Shown one piece after another: positions 55,226-64,000 of a stretch of DNA of 64,000 bases. Both the position numbers and the translations under genes were made by a program. The stretch covers positions 1-64,000 of the forward strand of contig JAPWKG010000012.1 of the NCBI GenBank assembly GCA_028283625.1. Direction: 5' to 3'. Source of the DNA: Acidobacteriaceae bacterium. Lineage in GTDB: Bacteria > Acidobacteriota > Terriglobia > Terriglobales > Acidobacteriaceae. The notes under the pieces were generated by a model that saw only the letters and a program-made list of their open reading frames with translations, was not told the origin of the DNA and ran no database searches. How positions within the stretch are numbered: position 1 is the first letter of the stretch; each line of letters opens with the position of its first letter.

Positions 55226-56830
55226 ATGACTCTTCCCCATGGCGTCACCATTCACGCCACGACCGCCGAGAAATACGAACAGATTCTCACTCCTGAAGCC
55301 CTCGCCTTTGCAGCAGCACTGCAACGCGAGTTCAACCCTGTGCGTAAGCAGTTGCTGCAGGCGCGCATAGCGCGACAGGCTCGCATCGACGCAGGCGAAG
55401 CTCCGGATTTCCTTCCGGAAACCAGACACATCCGCGAAAGCGAATGGACTGTCGCCCCAATCCCCGCTGACATCCAGGATCGTCGCGTGGAGATTACCGG
55501 CCCCATTGATCGCAAAATGATCATCAACGCGCTGAACTGCGGCGCAAAGGTCTTCATGGCCGACTTCGAGGATTCGACAACGCCCACCTGGGAAAACGTC
55601 CTCGATGGCCAGATCAATCTGTACGACGCCGTGCGCCGCACCATCACCTTCCAGGACGCAAAGACCGGCAAAGACTACGCGCTCAAACCGCAGACAGCCG
55701 TCCTCTTTATCCGCGCTCGTGGCTGGCACATGGAAGAGCGTCACCTGCTCGTGGACGAAGAGTATATGAGCGCTTCCCTCTTTGACTTCGCGCTCTACTT
55801 CTTCCATAACGCCAAAGAGCTACTCGCTCGCGGAAGCGGCCCCTACTTCTATCTCCCTAAGATGGAGTCCCATCTCGAAGCTCGCCTGTGGAACTCAGTC
55901 TTCATTCGTGCGCAGGAGCTTCTCGGTGTGCCACAGGGCAGCATTCGAGCAACCTGCCTCATCGAAACCATTCTCGCCACCTTCGAAATGGATGAGTTTC
56001 TCTACGAGCTCCGCGACCACTCCGCAGGCCTGAACTGCGGCCGCTGGGATTACATCTTCTCGTTCATCAAGAAGCTTGCCGCGGATCAGTCCATGCTTCT
56101 GCCGGACCGCTCGCAGGTCACCATGGCAACGCCGTTCATGAGCAAGTACTCCAGGCTCTGCATCAAGACCTGCCATCGCCGCGGTATCCACGCCATGGGC
56201 GGCATGAGTGCCCTCATCCCGATCAAGAATGATCCGGAGGCAAACGAAAAAGCGATCGCCGGTGTGCGTGCAGACAAAGAGCGCGAGGCAAACAACGGCC
56301 ATGACGGCACCTGGGTCGCTCATCCCGCCCTCGTTCCTGTGGCTCTGGAGGTCTTCGATCGCATCATGCCCGCAGCCAACCAGATCACCAAACAACTCCC
56401 GGACTTCCATGCCACTTCGGCCGAGCTGCTGGAGGTACCTTCCGGCACCATTACAGAAGCTGGCCTGAAGCAGAACGTGGCAGTCGGTCTTGGATACGTC
56501 GAAGCGTGGCTACGCGGCATCGGCTGCGTTCCGCTCTTCAACCTCATGGAAGATGCAGCGACCGCAGAGATCTCGCGCGCCCAGCTCTGGCAGTGGGTTC
56601 ATCATCACGCCAGGCTCGAAGACGGCCGTGCCGTCACCAGCGAACTTTGCGACGAGTACATCGATGCAGAGATCGCACAGGCGAAGGAAGCATATCCTCC
56701 CGCACGGTATGAGGCCTACACCCACGCGGCGTTCCTAATGCGCGAACTAATCCGCTCTCCCCGGTTTCAGGACTTCCTGACCACGCCGGCCTATGCACGC
56801 GTACTCGATCACGAAGTCTATACCGCATAG
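55226..56830 (+). CDS. aceB: Malate synthase A
   Basis: A 534-residue enzyme that condenses glyoxylate with acetyl-CoA to give malate. Its length and motifs fit isoform A: NCGAKVFMADFEDSTTPTWE, FIRARGWHMEERH, FYLPKMESHLEARLWN and NDPEANEKAIAGVRADKERE. The region NGHDGTWVAHPALVPVA holds part of the acetyl-CoA site. The ATG at 55226 gives the family N-terminus. No isocitrate lyase is in view, so glyoxylate may come from glycolate oxidation. Confidence 0.95.
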   Translation: MTLPHGVTIHATTAEKYEQILTPEALAFAAALQREFNPVRKQLLQARIARQARIDAGEAPDFLPETRHIRESEWTVAPIPADIQDRRVEITGPIDRKMIINALNCGAKVFMADFEDSTTPTWENVLDGQINLYDAVRRTITFQDAKTGKDYALKPQTAVLFIRARGWHMEERHLLVDEEYMSASLFDFALYFFHNAKELLARGSGPYFYLPKMESHLEARLWNSVFIRAQELLGVPQGSIRATCLIETILATFEMDEFLYELRDHSAGLNCGRWDYIFSFIKKLAADQSMLLPDRSQVTMATPFMSKYSRLCIKTCHRRGIHAMGGMSALIPIKNDPEANEKAIAGVRADKEREANNGHDGTWVAHPALVPVALEVFDRIMPAANQITKQLPDFHATSAELLEVPSGTITEAGLKQNVAVGLGYVEAWLRGIGCVPLFNLMEDAATAEISRAQLWQWVHHHARLEDGRAVTSELCDEYIDAEIAQAKEAYPPARYEAYTHAAFLMRELIRSPRFQDFLTTPAYARVLDHEVYTA

Positions 56831-56834
56831 CTAC

Positions 56835-56884
56835 GCCAATGCAGAAAGAGCCCGGCAACCAGCCCGGGCTCTTTCTGCATTGGC
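56835..56884. terminator. Very long bidirectional terminator hairpin
   Basis: A perfect 21-bp stem (56835-56855 with 56864-56884) with an eight-base loop lies between aceB and the convergent E1 dehydrogenase gene. Purine-rich and pyrimidine-rich edges suit termination in both directions. Confidence 0.85.
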
Positions 56885-56899
56885 ATCTTTACGAAACGG

Positions 56900-59074
56900 T
56901 TAGAACGCGGCCAGATCCGCCATCGCAGCAAAGATGCGCTCCGGCTGCGGCAGAATCACGTCTTCGCAAAGCGGCTGATATGCAACAAACGTATCCATGC
57001 CTGCGACGCGTCGAACCGGTGCATCGAGATCATGGAAGAGTTCATCCCCGATACGCGCTGCAATCTCGGCCCCATATCCCCAGCTCTGCATATCTTCATG
57101 CGCAACCAGAACCTTGCTCGTCTTACGGACGGACGCCGCAATCGCTTCCCAGTCATAAGGACTCAGGGTGCGCAGATCGATCACTTCGACATCGACACCC
57201 TTCTCGCGCTCCATGCGCTGCGCTGCCTGCAACGCACGCGGCACAACCGCACCGTACGTAATCACGGTAAGGTCCTTGCCCGGACGCACAATCTTCGCTT
57301 TGCCGAACGGAATCGCATACTCCGGCCCCGGATAAGGCGCACGGCCAAAGGTCTCGCGATACAAGCGCTTATGTTCGAGGAACAAAACAGGATCGTCGCA
57401 ACGAATCGCCGTGCGCAGCAACCCCGCAGCATCGAGCGCATTCGAAGGCATGACAACGCGAATGCCCGGCGTGTGCGTAAAGATGCTCTCTCCCGACTGC
57501 GAATGGTAGATCGAGCCACCGGTCAGATATCCACCAATAGGAACACGCATCACCATCGGCGCAGAGAACTGTCCGTTCGAGCGCCAGCGGATCACGCTCA
57601 GCTCATTGCGCATCTGGTGAACCGCAGGCCAGATGTAATCAAAAAACTGGATCTCAACCACCGGCTTCAAGCCACGAATGGCCATGCCGATTCCCCGGCC
57701 GGTGATATTCGCCTCAGCCAAAGGTGAGTTCCACACGCGATCGTTGCCAAACTCTTTCTGGAGGCCGGCCGTGAGTTTAAAGACACCGCCCTTGCCCTTC
57801 AGCTTGCCTTCACGCAAAGGCGCGTCGCGCGTCGCATCCGCAACGTCTTCACCGAAGACCACGATGCGCTCATCCCGGGCCATCTCATCGTGCAGCGTGC
57901 GATTGATCAGATCCGCCATCGTGCGATCGTCGCCTTCAAACTGCGGCTCCGTTGCATAGCGCGTATCGGTCGGCTTCAGCTCTTCCGAGTACTGATGCAG
58001 CAGAATCGTCTCCGGCTGTGCGGGAGGTGCAGCCAGCGCAGCATCCGCTGCCTGCTGTACCTCTTCGTCGACCGCCTTCTCCAGTTTCGCGATCTCCTCG
58101 GAGTCCAGGATGCCGTTCTCGATCAGCCAGACCTGCATCTTCGCAATCGGATCGCGCATCGCATCGCGCTGCAGCTCTTCTTCACTGCGGTAGTTGCGCT
58201 CATCATCGGAAAGCGAGTGCGAGTACGGACGCACGACATGTCCGTGCACCAGCGCCGGCCCCTTGCCCGAGCGGCAATAGGCCACGGCTTCCACCATCGC
58301 CTCGTAACTGGCGATGGGATCAGTGCCATCGACTTCGGCAAAGTGAAAGTTCGGGAAGTTGGCGACCAGGCGCGAAATGCTGCCTCCCGGCGTATTGGCC
58401 TCTACCGGCGTGGAGATCGCATAGCCGTTATCTTCCACCACATACAACACAGGCAACTTGCCATTGGAAGCTGTGTTCAACGACTCCCAGAACTCGCCCT
58501 GCGAGGTCGAGCCTTCGCCAATGGACACATAGCTCACCTCGTCGCCGTGAAAGCTTACGTCACGAAATTCGCGATAGTCGCCCTCGTGCTTCGCAGCGGC
58601 TTCAGGATGCTGCGTAAAGTAGCGCCCTGCCTCTGCGCAACCCACGGCGTGCAGGCATTGTGTCGCCGTTGACGAACTGGGAGAAACAATGTTCAGTCGC
58701 TTCGACGTCCAGTGCGAAGGCATCTGCCGTCCACCCGATGCCGGGTCTGTAGCCGCGCCAACGGCCTGCAGCAACTGCTCTTCCGCTGTATTTCCCAACG
58801 CCAGGCAGATAGCACGATCACGGTAGTACGGAAAGAACCAGTCGTAACCGGGCTTCAACGCCATACCAGCAGCCACCAGCAGCGCCTCGTGCCCCGCGCA
58901 GGAGATCTGGAAGAAAATCTTCTGTTGCCGCTTGAGCAAAATCTCACGATCATCCACACGCCGAGAGAGGTACATCAAGCGATAAAACTCGATAAGTTGT
59001 GCCGGGCTTAGCCCACCCGCCTGAGGGGTTTTTGCCGTGCGTTGCTTTCCGGCTGTCGAACTCTTTTGTGCCAA
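56900..59074 (-). CDS. Fused 2-oxo acid dehydrogenase E1 alpha-beta
   Basis: A 724-residue protein joining the alpha and beta chains of a thiamine-diphosphate E1. The alpha part spans about 27-345 and carries the TPP motif [15 protein letters not shown] (Gly186 onwards) ending in NGYAIS. The beta part begins at about residue 392 ([17 protein letters not shown]) with [33 protein letters not shown] and [15 protein letters not shown]. It most resembles branched-chain or 2-oxoisovalerate E1. No E2 or E3 is nearby. The N-terminal 25 residues are basic and Ala/Lys-rich. Confidence 0.93.
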   Translation of the reverse strand: MAQKSSTAGKQRTAKTPQAGGLSPAQLIEFYRLMYLSRRVDDREILLKRQQKIFFQISCAGHEALLVAAGMALKPGYDWFFPYYRDRAICLALGNTAEEQLLQAVGAATDPASGGRQMPSHWTSKRLNIVSPSSSTATQCLHAVGCAEAGRYFTQHPEAAAKHEGDYREFRDVSFHGDEVSYVSIGEGSTSQGEFWESLNTASNGKLPVLYVVEDNGYAISTPVEANTPGGSISRLVANFPNFHFAEVDGTDPIASYEAMVEAVAYCRSGKGPALVHGHVVRPYSHSLSDDERNYRSEEELQRDAMRDPIAKMQVWLIENGILDSEEIAKLEKAVDEEVQQAADAALAAPPAQPETILLHQYSEELKPTDTRYATEPQFEGDDRTMADLINRTLHDEMARDERIVVFGEDVADATRDAPLREGKLKGKGGVFKLTAGLQKEFGNDRVWNSPLAEANITGRGIGMAIRGLKPVVEIQFFDYIWPAVHQMRNELSVIRWRSNGQFSAPMVMRVPIGGYLTGGSIYHSQSGESIFTHTPGIRVVMPSNALDAAGLLRTAIRCDDPVLFLEHKRLYRETFGRAPYPGPEYAIPFGKAKIVRPGKDLTVITYGAVVPRALQAAQRMEREKGVDVEVIDLRTLSPYDWEAIAASVRKTSKVLVAHEDMQSWGYGAEIAARIGDELFHDLDAPVRRVAGMDTFVAYQPLCEDVILPQPERIFAAMADLAAF

Positions 59075-59151
59075 AACTTCCCCTCCTCAACCATCTCTCA
59101 TTTTACCTGCAACCACCGCGGCCCACGACCACGCGATATCCTAGCTGCCAT

Positions 59152-60117
59152 ATGATCGCGTTGCCCAGCATCCCGACTCTCGCTCTTACCACCAGCATCC
59201 CGCAGGAAGAACGAACGCTGCACTCCGTTCAACAGGGATGGCACGCAGAGCTGTTGAACTTCGTGCAGGACGGGTTACCGAAAATTCTCTTTGCCGTCAT
59301 CCTTGCCGCGGTGGCCACATCCCTTGTCCGCTTCTTTGTCCGGCGCATGCGCAAACGTGCAGACTCGCTGGCTTCGATCAATCCTCCACGCGCCGCACAG
59401 CTGCGTACCGTTGCAGGCATCGTTCGCGCAAGCGCGTATAGCCTAATCGGCACCTACCTTTTCGTCCAGATTCTGGGAGCCGTTGGCGTTCCCCTCGGCC
59501 CCTTCGTGGCGTCTGCCGGCGTCATCGGTCTCGGCATTTCCTTCGGCGCGCAATCCATCTTCAAAGACGTACTCAACGGGCTCTTCATCCTGATCGAAGA
59601 CCAATACAGCGTAGGCGACTCCGTGAAGCTTTCAGGACTCTCCGGCACCGTAGAGGATCTGACCCTGCGCATTACCAAGCTGCGTGACGGAGACGGCACC
59701 GTCTACATCGTGCCGAACTCTCAGATCACCACTGTCTCAAATCTTTCTCGCGACTTCTCTGTGGGTACGCTCAAAGTTTCTGTTAATGCCACAGAAAATC
59801 CAGATCGTGTCATGAGCGTGCTCAACCATCTGGCAAAGTCTGTCCATGAAGGCGATTCCTTCCAGAATGTCTTTATGGCAGCGCCGCAGATTCTCGGCAT
59901 CGACAGCCTCTCCGGGGCCGAGGTCATCTACCTCATTAATCTCCGTGTTCGCGCTAACCAGCGGGACGGAGTCATGCGTGAACTACGCCGCCTGATCCTT
60001 CTCGAATTCCAGAAGCAGGACATACACTTCGGCGCAAGCAACAGCACCCTACTATTGCAGGGCGAGCTTGCTGTTCCCCACGCGCATGAAACCGGCGAGG
60101 AACAGCAAAGCGCCTAG
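59152..60117 (+). CDS. MscS-family mechanosensitive channel
   Basis: A 321-residue small-conductance mechanosensitive channel. Three membrane segments come first (about 42-62, 87-107, 112-135). The pore-lining helix and beta domain contain GISFGAQSIFKDVLNGLFIL then EDQYSVGDSVKL. The C-terminal alpha-beta vestibule includes YIVPNSQITTVSNLSRDF. It releases solutes on hypo-osmotic shock. The ATG at 59152 is set by the membrane layout. It ends 18 bases from the convergent YyaL gene. Confidence 0.92.
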   Translation: MIALPSIPTLALTTSIPQEERTLHSVQQGWHAELLNFVQDGLPKILFAVILAAVATSLVRFFVRRMRKRADSLASINPPRAAQLRTVAGIVRASAYSLIGTYLFVQILGAVGVPLGPFVASAGVIGLGISFGAQSIFKDVLNGLFILIEDQYSVGDSVKLSGLSGTVEDLTLRITKLRDGDGTVYIVPNSQITTVSNLSRDFSVGTLKVSVNATENPDRVMSVLNHLAKSVHEGDSFQNVFMAAPQILGIDSLSGAEVIYLINLRVRANQRDGVMRELRRLILLEFQKQDIHFGASNSTLLLQGELAVPHAHETGEEQQSA

Positions 60118-60135
60118 AACGCAAAGCCGCCAGCG

Positions 60136-62217
60136 CTACAGCGTATCGAGCGTCTCCAGCAAGGAAGCGGCATCCCGAACCCCGGGAGCGCAGCTTCGGT
60201 CCCGGCACACCAGCGCAACCCCTTGCCCCACATCGGGGACATGAGGCAGCGTCTCGGCCAGTGCCGGGGGCAGCGCCGACAAATGCTGTTCCTCGATACG
60301 CAGCACGCTCTTGTTCGCCAGATAGCGCATCGTTCCCGCCAACGCCAGATCCTCGGCAACCGCACCCGAGCCGATCACCGCAATCTGCAGCGGCCCCTCG
60401 ATACGCTGCCGCAGCGCGAGCGCGTAGCTCGCCGCATACAGGCCAAAGTGCTCCACCACGCCGGCAAAGGCTTCCAGCGTTTCCGTAGCCAGACGCTCAT
60501 AGCGCTCTTCTCCACTCAATGTGGCGAGCCGTAGCAGAACGCTGGCCGCCACCGCATTGCCGGAAGGCGTCGGAGAATCCTGCAGAGGTTTACGCCGCGC
60601 CCGAAGCGCACCGATCGCACTCTTATCGAACTCAGCATCGAAGAACCCGCCGCCCTGCGGATCGTGAAACTTTTCGATCATCGCTTCCGCCAGATCACGC
60701 GCCGCGGTGTAATAACGGAGCTCGCCGCTCGCTTCAAAGGCATCCAGCGAAGCCTGCGCGACAAAGCCGTAGTCCTCCAGCACACCCGCAATCGGGGCAG
60801 CGCTCCCCCCCTGCTCGCCGTAGGCCACCACACGCGCCAGCCCGCGCGAACTCCACGCAGAGGCCAGCACCCGGTCCAGCGACTTCAACGCAAAGCGGCA
60901 CGCGCCATCTTCGCTCAAAGCTGCCGCTGCGGTCAGGTATGCGGAGATGCACATTCCATTCCATCCGCTATAAACCGTCTTGTCGATGTAAGGCGTCTTG
61001 CGCTTGAGCCGCGCGGCATACATCTTCTCCAGCGCTCTGCGCAAACATGCGGCGTCTACCTCCGTAGAAACAACGTGTAAAACGTTCTTCAGCGGATTGT
61101 GGTGCATATCCCCTACCGTTCGCAGGTTGAAGTGTGCCGCGGCAGCATCGAACTCTTCCGGGGAAAGCACCTCCTGAGCCTCTTGCCGCGTCCAGGTAAA
61201 GTAATCCCCATCGTCCTCGAGAGAATCATCCGCATCCTGCGACGCATAGAAGCCTCCGTTTTCCCGGTCGGAGAGCCACTCGTCCATCCAGCGCAAAATG
61301 CCATGCGCAACCGCGGCATACTCCGGCTCGGCAAAAGTCGCGAACGCATGCGCATAGTTCTTCAGCAGCTCACTGTTGTCGTAAGCCATCTTCTCGAAAT
61401 GCGGAACAATCCAGCGTTCATCCACGGAATAGCGGTGAAACCCGCCCGCCAGATGATCGTGAATCCCTCCGGAGGCCATTTTTCGTAGCGTAGTTTGGGC
61501 CACCTGCGCAGCATGTTCCGCTTGCTCGCCTCCGCGCGACGCAACATCGATCAGCAGATCGATCGCGCCGGAGTGCGGAAATTTGGGTTGCGAGCCAAAG
61601 CCGCCATTGCGGGCATCGAACTGCCGCAGAGGAGCCATAATGAGCTTGTCGAGCACCTCTTTGCCAAGCGCACCCTCCAGGCCGCTGGCCCTGCCCGAAA
61701 AGCTTTCGTTATGCTCCAGAGCGGCAATCACACTACCTGCCGTCTCCAGCACCTCTTCGCGGCGAACCTCATAGGCATCCACCATCATGTCCAGCATGCG
61801 GCGCAGGCTGGGGCGTCCATACCGATCCTCTGGAGGAAAGTAGGTACCACCAAAGTAAGGACGCCCGTCCGGCGTAAGAATCGCCGTCAACGGCCAGCCG
61901 CCCTGTCCGCTGATCGCTGACACCGCAGCCTGGTATCGCGCATCCACATCAGGCCTCTCATCGCGATCAACCTTGACTGCGACAAAGTTCTCATTGATGA
62001 ACGCCGCCGTGTTCGGATCTTCGTAGCTCTCGCGATCCATCACATGGCACCAATGACACCACACCGCACCGATATCCAGCAGTACCGGCTTATCTTCAGC
62101 CTGTGCCCGGGCAAACGCCTCTTCCCCCCACTCCATCCACTCCACCGGCTGGTGGCGCGCAGAACGCAGGTACGCGCTGGCTGCTTTGCCGAGTGCGTTT
62201 TCCTTTTCACTGGTCAT
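60136..62217 (-). CDS. YyaL/SSP411-type protein with N-terminal thioredoxin domain
   Basis: A 693-residue protein of the DUF255/YyaL family. The N-terminal thioredoxin-like domain has a CxxC (Cys54-His-Trp-Cys57 in GAVWCHWCHVM) and SISGQGGWPLT-type text (here AISGQGGWPLTAILTPDG). The large C-terminal part is a six-hairpin-glycosidase-like helical region (GGIHDHLAGGFHRYSVDERW, PHFEKMAYDN). The function is not well established. The ATG at 62217 has GAGG eight bases upstream. Confidence 0.92.
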   Translation of the reverse strand: MTSEKENALGKAASAYLRSARHQPVEWMEWGEEAFARAQAEDKPVLLDIGAVWCHWCHVMDRESYEDPNTAAFINENFVAVKVDRDERPDVDARYQAAVSAISGQGGWPLTAILTPDGRPYFGGTYFPPEDRYGRPSLRRMLDMMVDAYEVRREEVLETAGSVIAALEHNESFSGRASGLEGALGKEVLDKLIMAPLRQFDARNGGFGSQPKFPHSGAIDLLIDVASRGGEQAEHAAQVAQTTLRKMASGGIHDHLAGGFHRYSVDERWIVPHFEKMAYDNSELLKNYAHAFATFAEPEYAAVAHGILRWMDEWLSDRENGGFYASQDADDSLEDDGDYFTWTRQEAQEVLSPEEFDAAAAHFNLRTVGDMHHNPLKNVLHVVSTEVDAACLRRALEKMYAARLKRKTPYIDKTVYSGWNGMCISAYLTAAAALSEDGACRFALKSLDRVLASAWSSRGLARVVAYGEQGGSAAPIAGVLEDYGFVAQASLDAFEASGELRYYTAARDLAEAMIEKFHDPQGGGFFDAEFDKSAIGALRARRKPLQDSPTPSGNAVAASVLLRLATLSGEERYERLATETLEAFAGVVEHFGLYAASYALALRQRIEGPLQIAVIGSGAVAEDLALAGTMRYLANKSVLRIEEQHLSALPPALAETLPHVPDVGQGVALVCRDRSCAPGVRDAASLLETLDTL

Positions 62218-62239
62218 ATCAAGGTCCTCTGAACGTGCA

Positions 62240-62268
62240 AAGACCGTAGCGGAGTGCGCCACGGTCTT
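62240..62268 (-). terminator. Hairpin downstream of the TolC-family gene
   Basis: AAGACCGT (62240-62247) pairs with ACGGTCTT (62261-62268), with a two-pair extension through one bulged base. It lies just after the TolC-family stop on the minus strand and before the YyaL gene. The T-run is short, so this is a moderate terminator candidate. Confidence 0.45.
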
Positions 62269-62294
62269 GCTGGCTAGGTTTCGGATGCGAAGGA

Positions 62295-64000
62295 CTAACG
62301 TCCCGGTTCAGGATTTACGGTCAGAGGCTTCGGCGGCGCCGGTGGCTTAGGAGCCGTCAGCCCTGGAACCACAGGCATCTGGCTCACCGCACCCGTCGCC
62401 GCATCGTTCAGGCTGATCCCATAGCGATCCAGTGTATTGGCCAGAAGCTGGTTCAGTGAGGATCGGTCACGCGCATACGCTGCCTGCGACGAAATCAGCG
62501 TATTCTCCGCCGTTGCCAGGCTGCGTTCCTGCTGCAACACATTGTCCGTCGTCGAAGCGCCCAGACGATACTTCTTCTGCTCCGCATCCAAGGCCTGTGC
62601 CTGATAATCGCGGGCTACCTGCGAGGCTTCCACCGAAGCGCGATCGTTGGTCAACGCATACACCGCGTTCACCACCTCGATGCGAATCTGAGTGTAGAGC
62701 TGTTGCAGCTGCATCTGCGTCTGGCGATACTCCATCTGCGAACGCATCTGGTCGGCCTGGGCTGCGCGGTTGCGCAGCGGGATCGAGATATTCACACCAA
62801 CGCCCCAATCCGGCGAGGTGTTGTTCAGCGAGTTCCCCAGCGTAGAGCCATAACCGCCGGTCGCAATTCCCTGCTCCGCATAGTAGTTGGATGGGCAAGG
62901 CGTAAACGTACCACCCGTTACGCTACCCGAGCAGTTCAGACGCGAGTTCTGCGAACCATTCAGACCAGAGCCGCCGTAGAAGCCATACGCATCCACCGTC
63001 GGCAACAGACCGTTCTTCTCCGCACGAATCGTAATTTTGTTGTTCTTCATCGTGAGAGCGGCTTGCTCAATCTGAGGATTATTGGTGTAGGCTTCCCGCA
63101 CCAGGTCCTCCACCGGCATATCTTCTTCCGGCAGACGATCCAGACCTACGCGGTCCGTCGGAATCACCGGAGCATTCGTCAGTTGCGGATCGTTCAGATT
63201 CCGAACGATCGCCTGCTTCATCAGCAGCTGCTGATACTCCAGGTTGGACTTCGAGGTGATAAGAGACTGCTTATCCGTCTGTACCGATGACTCCGCATTC
63301 ACCACATCCAGCGGGGCCAGCGTACCGATCTTCAGCTGCTTGCGGTTATCCACCGCCAGCTGTGTCGACTGTTGAAGCGCACGCTCCTTGGCCTGCTCAT
63401 CTTCATACGCCGAAACCAGCGCCCAGTAGATGCTCTCCACCTGGCTGACCGTATAGATCACCTGCTGCCGGAACGCTGAATCCACGATGCGACGATTGTT
63501 CTTCGCCTGCACAATGAAACGCGTGTTCAGCCACAGGCCAAATCCCTGTAACAGATGCTGCGTTACCGTAGCGCGGAAGCTTGAATCGAACTGCGGGTTA
63601 TACGTTGTACGTTCGCTGTTGGTCGCCTCGCGGTCATTGCTCCAGGTCACATCGAGCGAGGTTCCGGTCTTGAAACCCTGCGTGTACTCCGCATTCCAGT
63701 TGATCAGCTTTTCCGTCAGCGTATTCGTACCGGTCAAAACGGCGGTGCTTTGCGGCGTGCTGGAGCTTTCATAGCTCACCTTGCCCGTAAGCGTCGGGTC
63801 CAGCGTTTCCGGCGAAGGTCCACCGCCGTTGGTGCTCAGCACCAGGCCGCTGCTCCCCGTGCCCGAGCCGCCAGACGAGGTCGAGGTACCACCCGGGCCA
63901 CCACCGCCGGTAATCGTCGACGTCGTACCGCCCAGCGTATTCTCCACCAGACCGGTAGAGACGCCGCGCAGTGAAGCGCCCGCCTCGGCACGCAGGATAT
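62295..64000 (-). CDS. TolC-family outer-membrane efflux protein, 5' end cut by window
   Basis: At least 568 residues; the frame stays open to base 64000, so the N-terminus is missing. It shows the duplicated TolC domain: coiled coils at VESIYWALVSAYEDEQAKER and VARDYQAQALDAEQKKYRLG, and the motif SPDWGVGVNISIPLRNRA. A Gly/Ser-rich insert (TSTITGGGGPGGTSTSSGG) lies in the N-terminal part, and a Pro-rich tail ends the protein. It probably forms an export channel; partners are outside the window. Confidence 0.9.
   Translation of the reverse strand, partial: ILRAEAGASLRGVSTGLVENTLGGTTSTITGGGGPGGTSTSSGGSGTGSSGLVLSTNGGGPSPETLDPTLTGKVSYESSSTPQSTAVLTGTNTLTEKLINWNAEYTQGFKTGTSLDVTWSNDREATNSERTTYNPQFDSSFRATVTQHLLQGFGLWLNTRFIVQAKNNRRIVDSAFRQQVIYTVSQVESIYWALVSAYEDEQAKERALQQSTQLAVDNRKQLKIGTLAPLDVVNAESSVQTDKQSLITSKSNLEYQQLLMKQAIVRNLNDPQLTNAPVIPTDRVGLDRLPEEDMPVEDLVREAYTNNPQIEQAALTMKNNKITIRAEKNGLLPTVDAYGFYGGSGLNGSQNSRLNCSGSVTGGTFTPCPSNYYAEQGIATGGYGSTLGNSLNNTSPDWGVGVNISIPLRNRAAQADQMRSQMEYRQTQMQLQQLYTQIRIEVVNAVYALTNDRASVEASQVARDYQAQALDAEQKKYRLGASTTDNVLQQERSLATAENTLISSQAAYARDRSSLNQLLANTLDRYGISLNDAATGAVSQMPVVPGLTAPKPPAPPKPLTVNPEPGR

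Overview
This window is chromosomal DNA of an Acidobacteriota bacterium, most likely class Terriglobia (Terriglobus, Granulicella or Edaphobacter type). The evidence is a moderately high GC content, acidobacterial gene styles (a fused E1 alpha-beta dehydrogenase, a Gly-rich linker in the TolC protein, a signal-peptide-bearing AtpE) and dense core metabolism. I see no transposase, integrase, phage gene, CRISPR array, rRNA or tRNA. The species assignment is inference.

Layout. 82-2592: two tandem MacB/FtsX-type permeases. 2594-9709: an Slt-like lytic transglycosylase, an ECF sigma factor coupled to a soluble zinc-binding anti-sigma candidate, an exported hypothetical protein, glutamate formiminotransferase, a PagL-like outer-membrane protein and YebC. 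10018-20834: an eight-gene purine operon, purF-L-M-C-D-N-E-K, almost every junction overlapping. 20847-28386: lysA with a PspC protein, a TPR protein, a CcmI-like gene and two membrane-associated genes, thiG and a carboxylesterase. 28387-28737: a gene-free stretch with a candidate structured RNA. 28738-32131: a small membrane protein, a porin, a Gly-rich secreted protein and a prepilin peptidase.

32140-47341: the NADH dehydrogenase operon, preceded by three 10-bp repeats spaced exactly 21 bp apart and a good sigma-70 promoter. Its order is nuoA-C-D-(x)-E-F-(x-x-x)-G-H-J-K-L-M-N. The iron-sulphur subunit genes nuoB and nuoI are absent, and four unrecognised genes are embedded, including two tandem paralogues of a small exported protein. 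47483-49367, opposite strand: membrane genes of ATP synthase only (atpZ, atpI-like, atpB, atpE), closed by a terminator, with no F1 genes.

49438-64000: lysS sharing a symmetric -10 region with the atp genes, a MocR-like aminotransferase without a DNA-binding domain, a YmdB-type phosphoesterase, a glycolate/glyoxylate group (GlcE-like flavoprotein, 2-keto-4-pentenoate hydratase-like protein, malate synthase), the E1 fusion, MscS, a YyaL-type thioredoxin-fold protein and a TolC-family protein cut by the window end.

The purine operon supplies IMP precursors, and the nuo and atp blocks form part of oxidative phosphorylation. GlcE plus malate synthase would take glycolate through glyoxylate to malate. 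The most unusual items are the predicted three-way-junction RNA at 28465-28581, the incomplete nuo operon with its exported paralogue pair, the 21-bp phased repeats before nuoA, and a start-codon hairpin at the porin gene.
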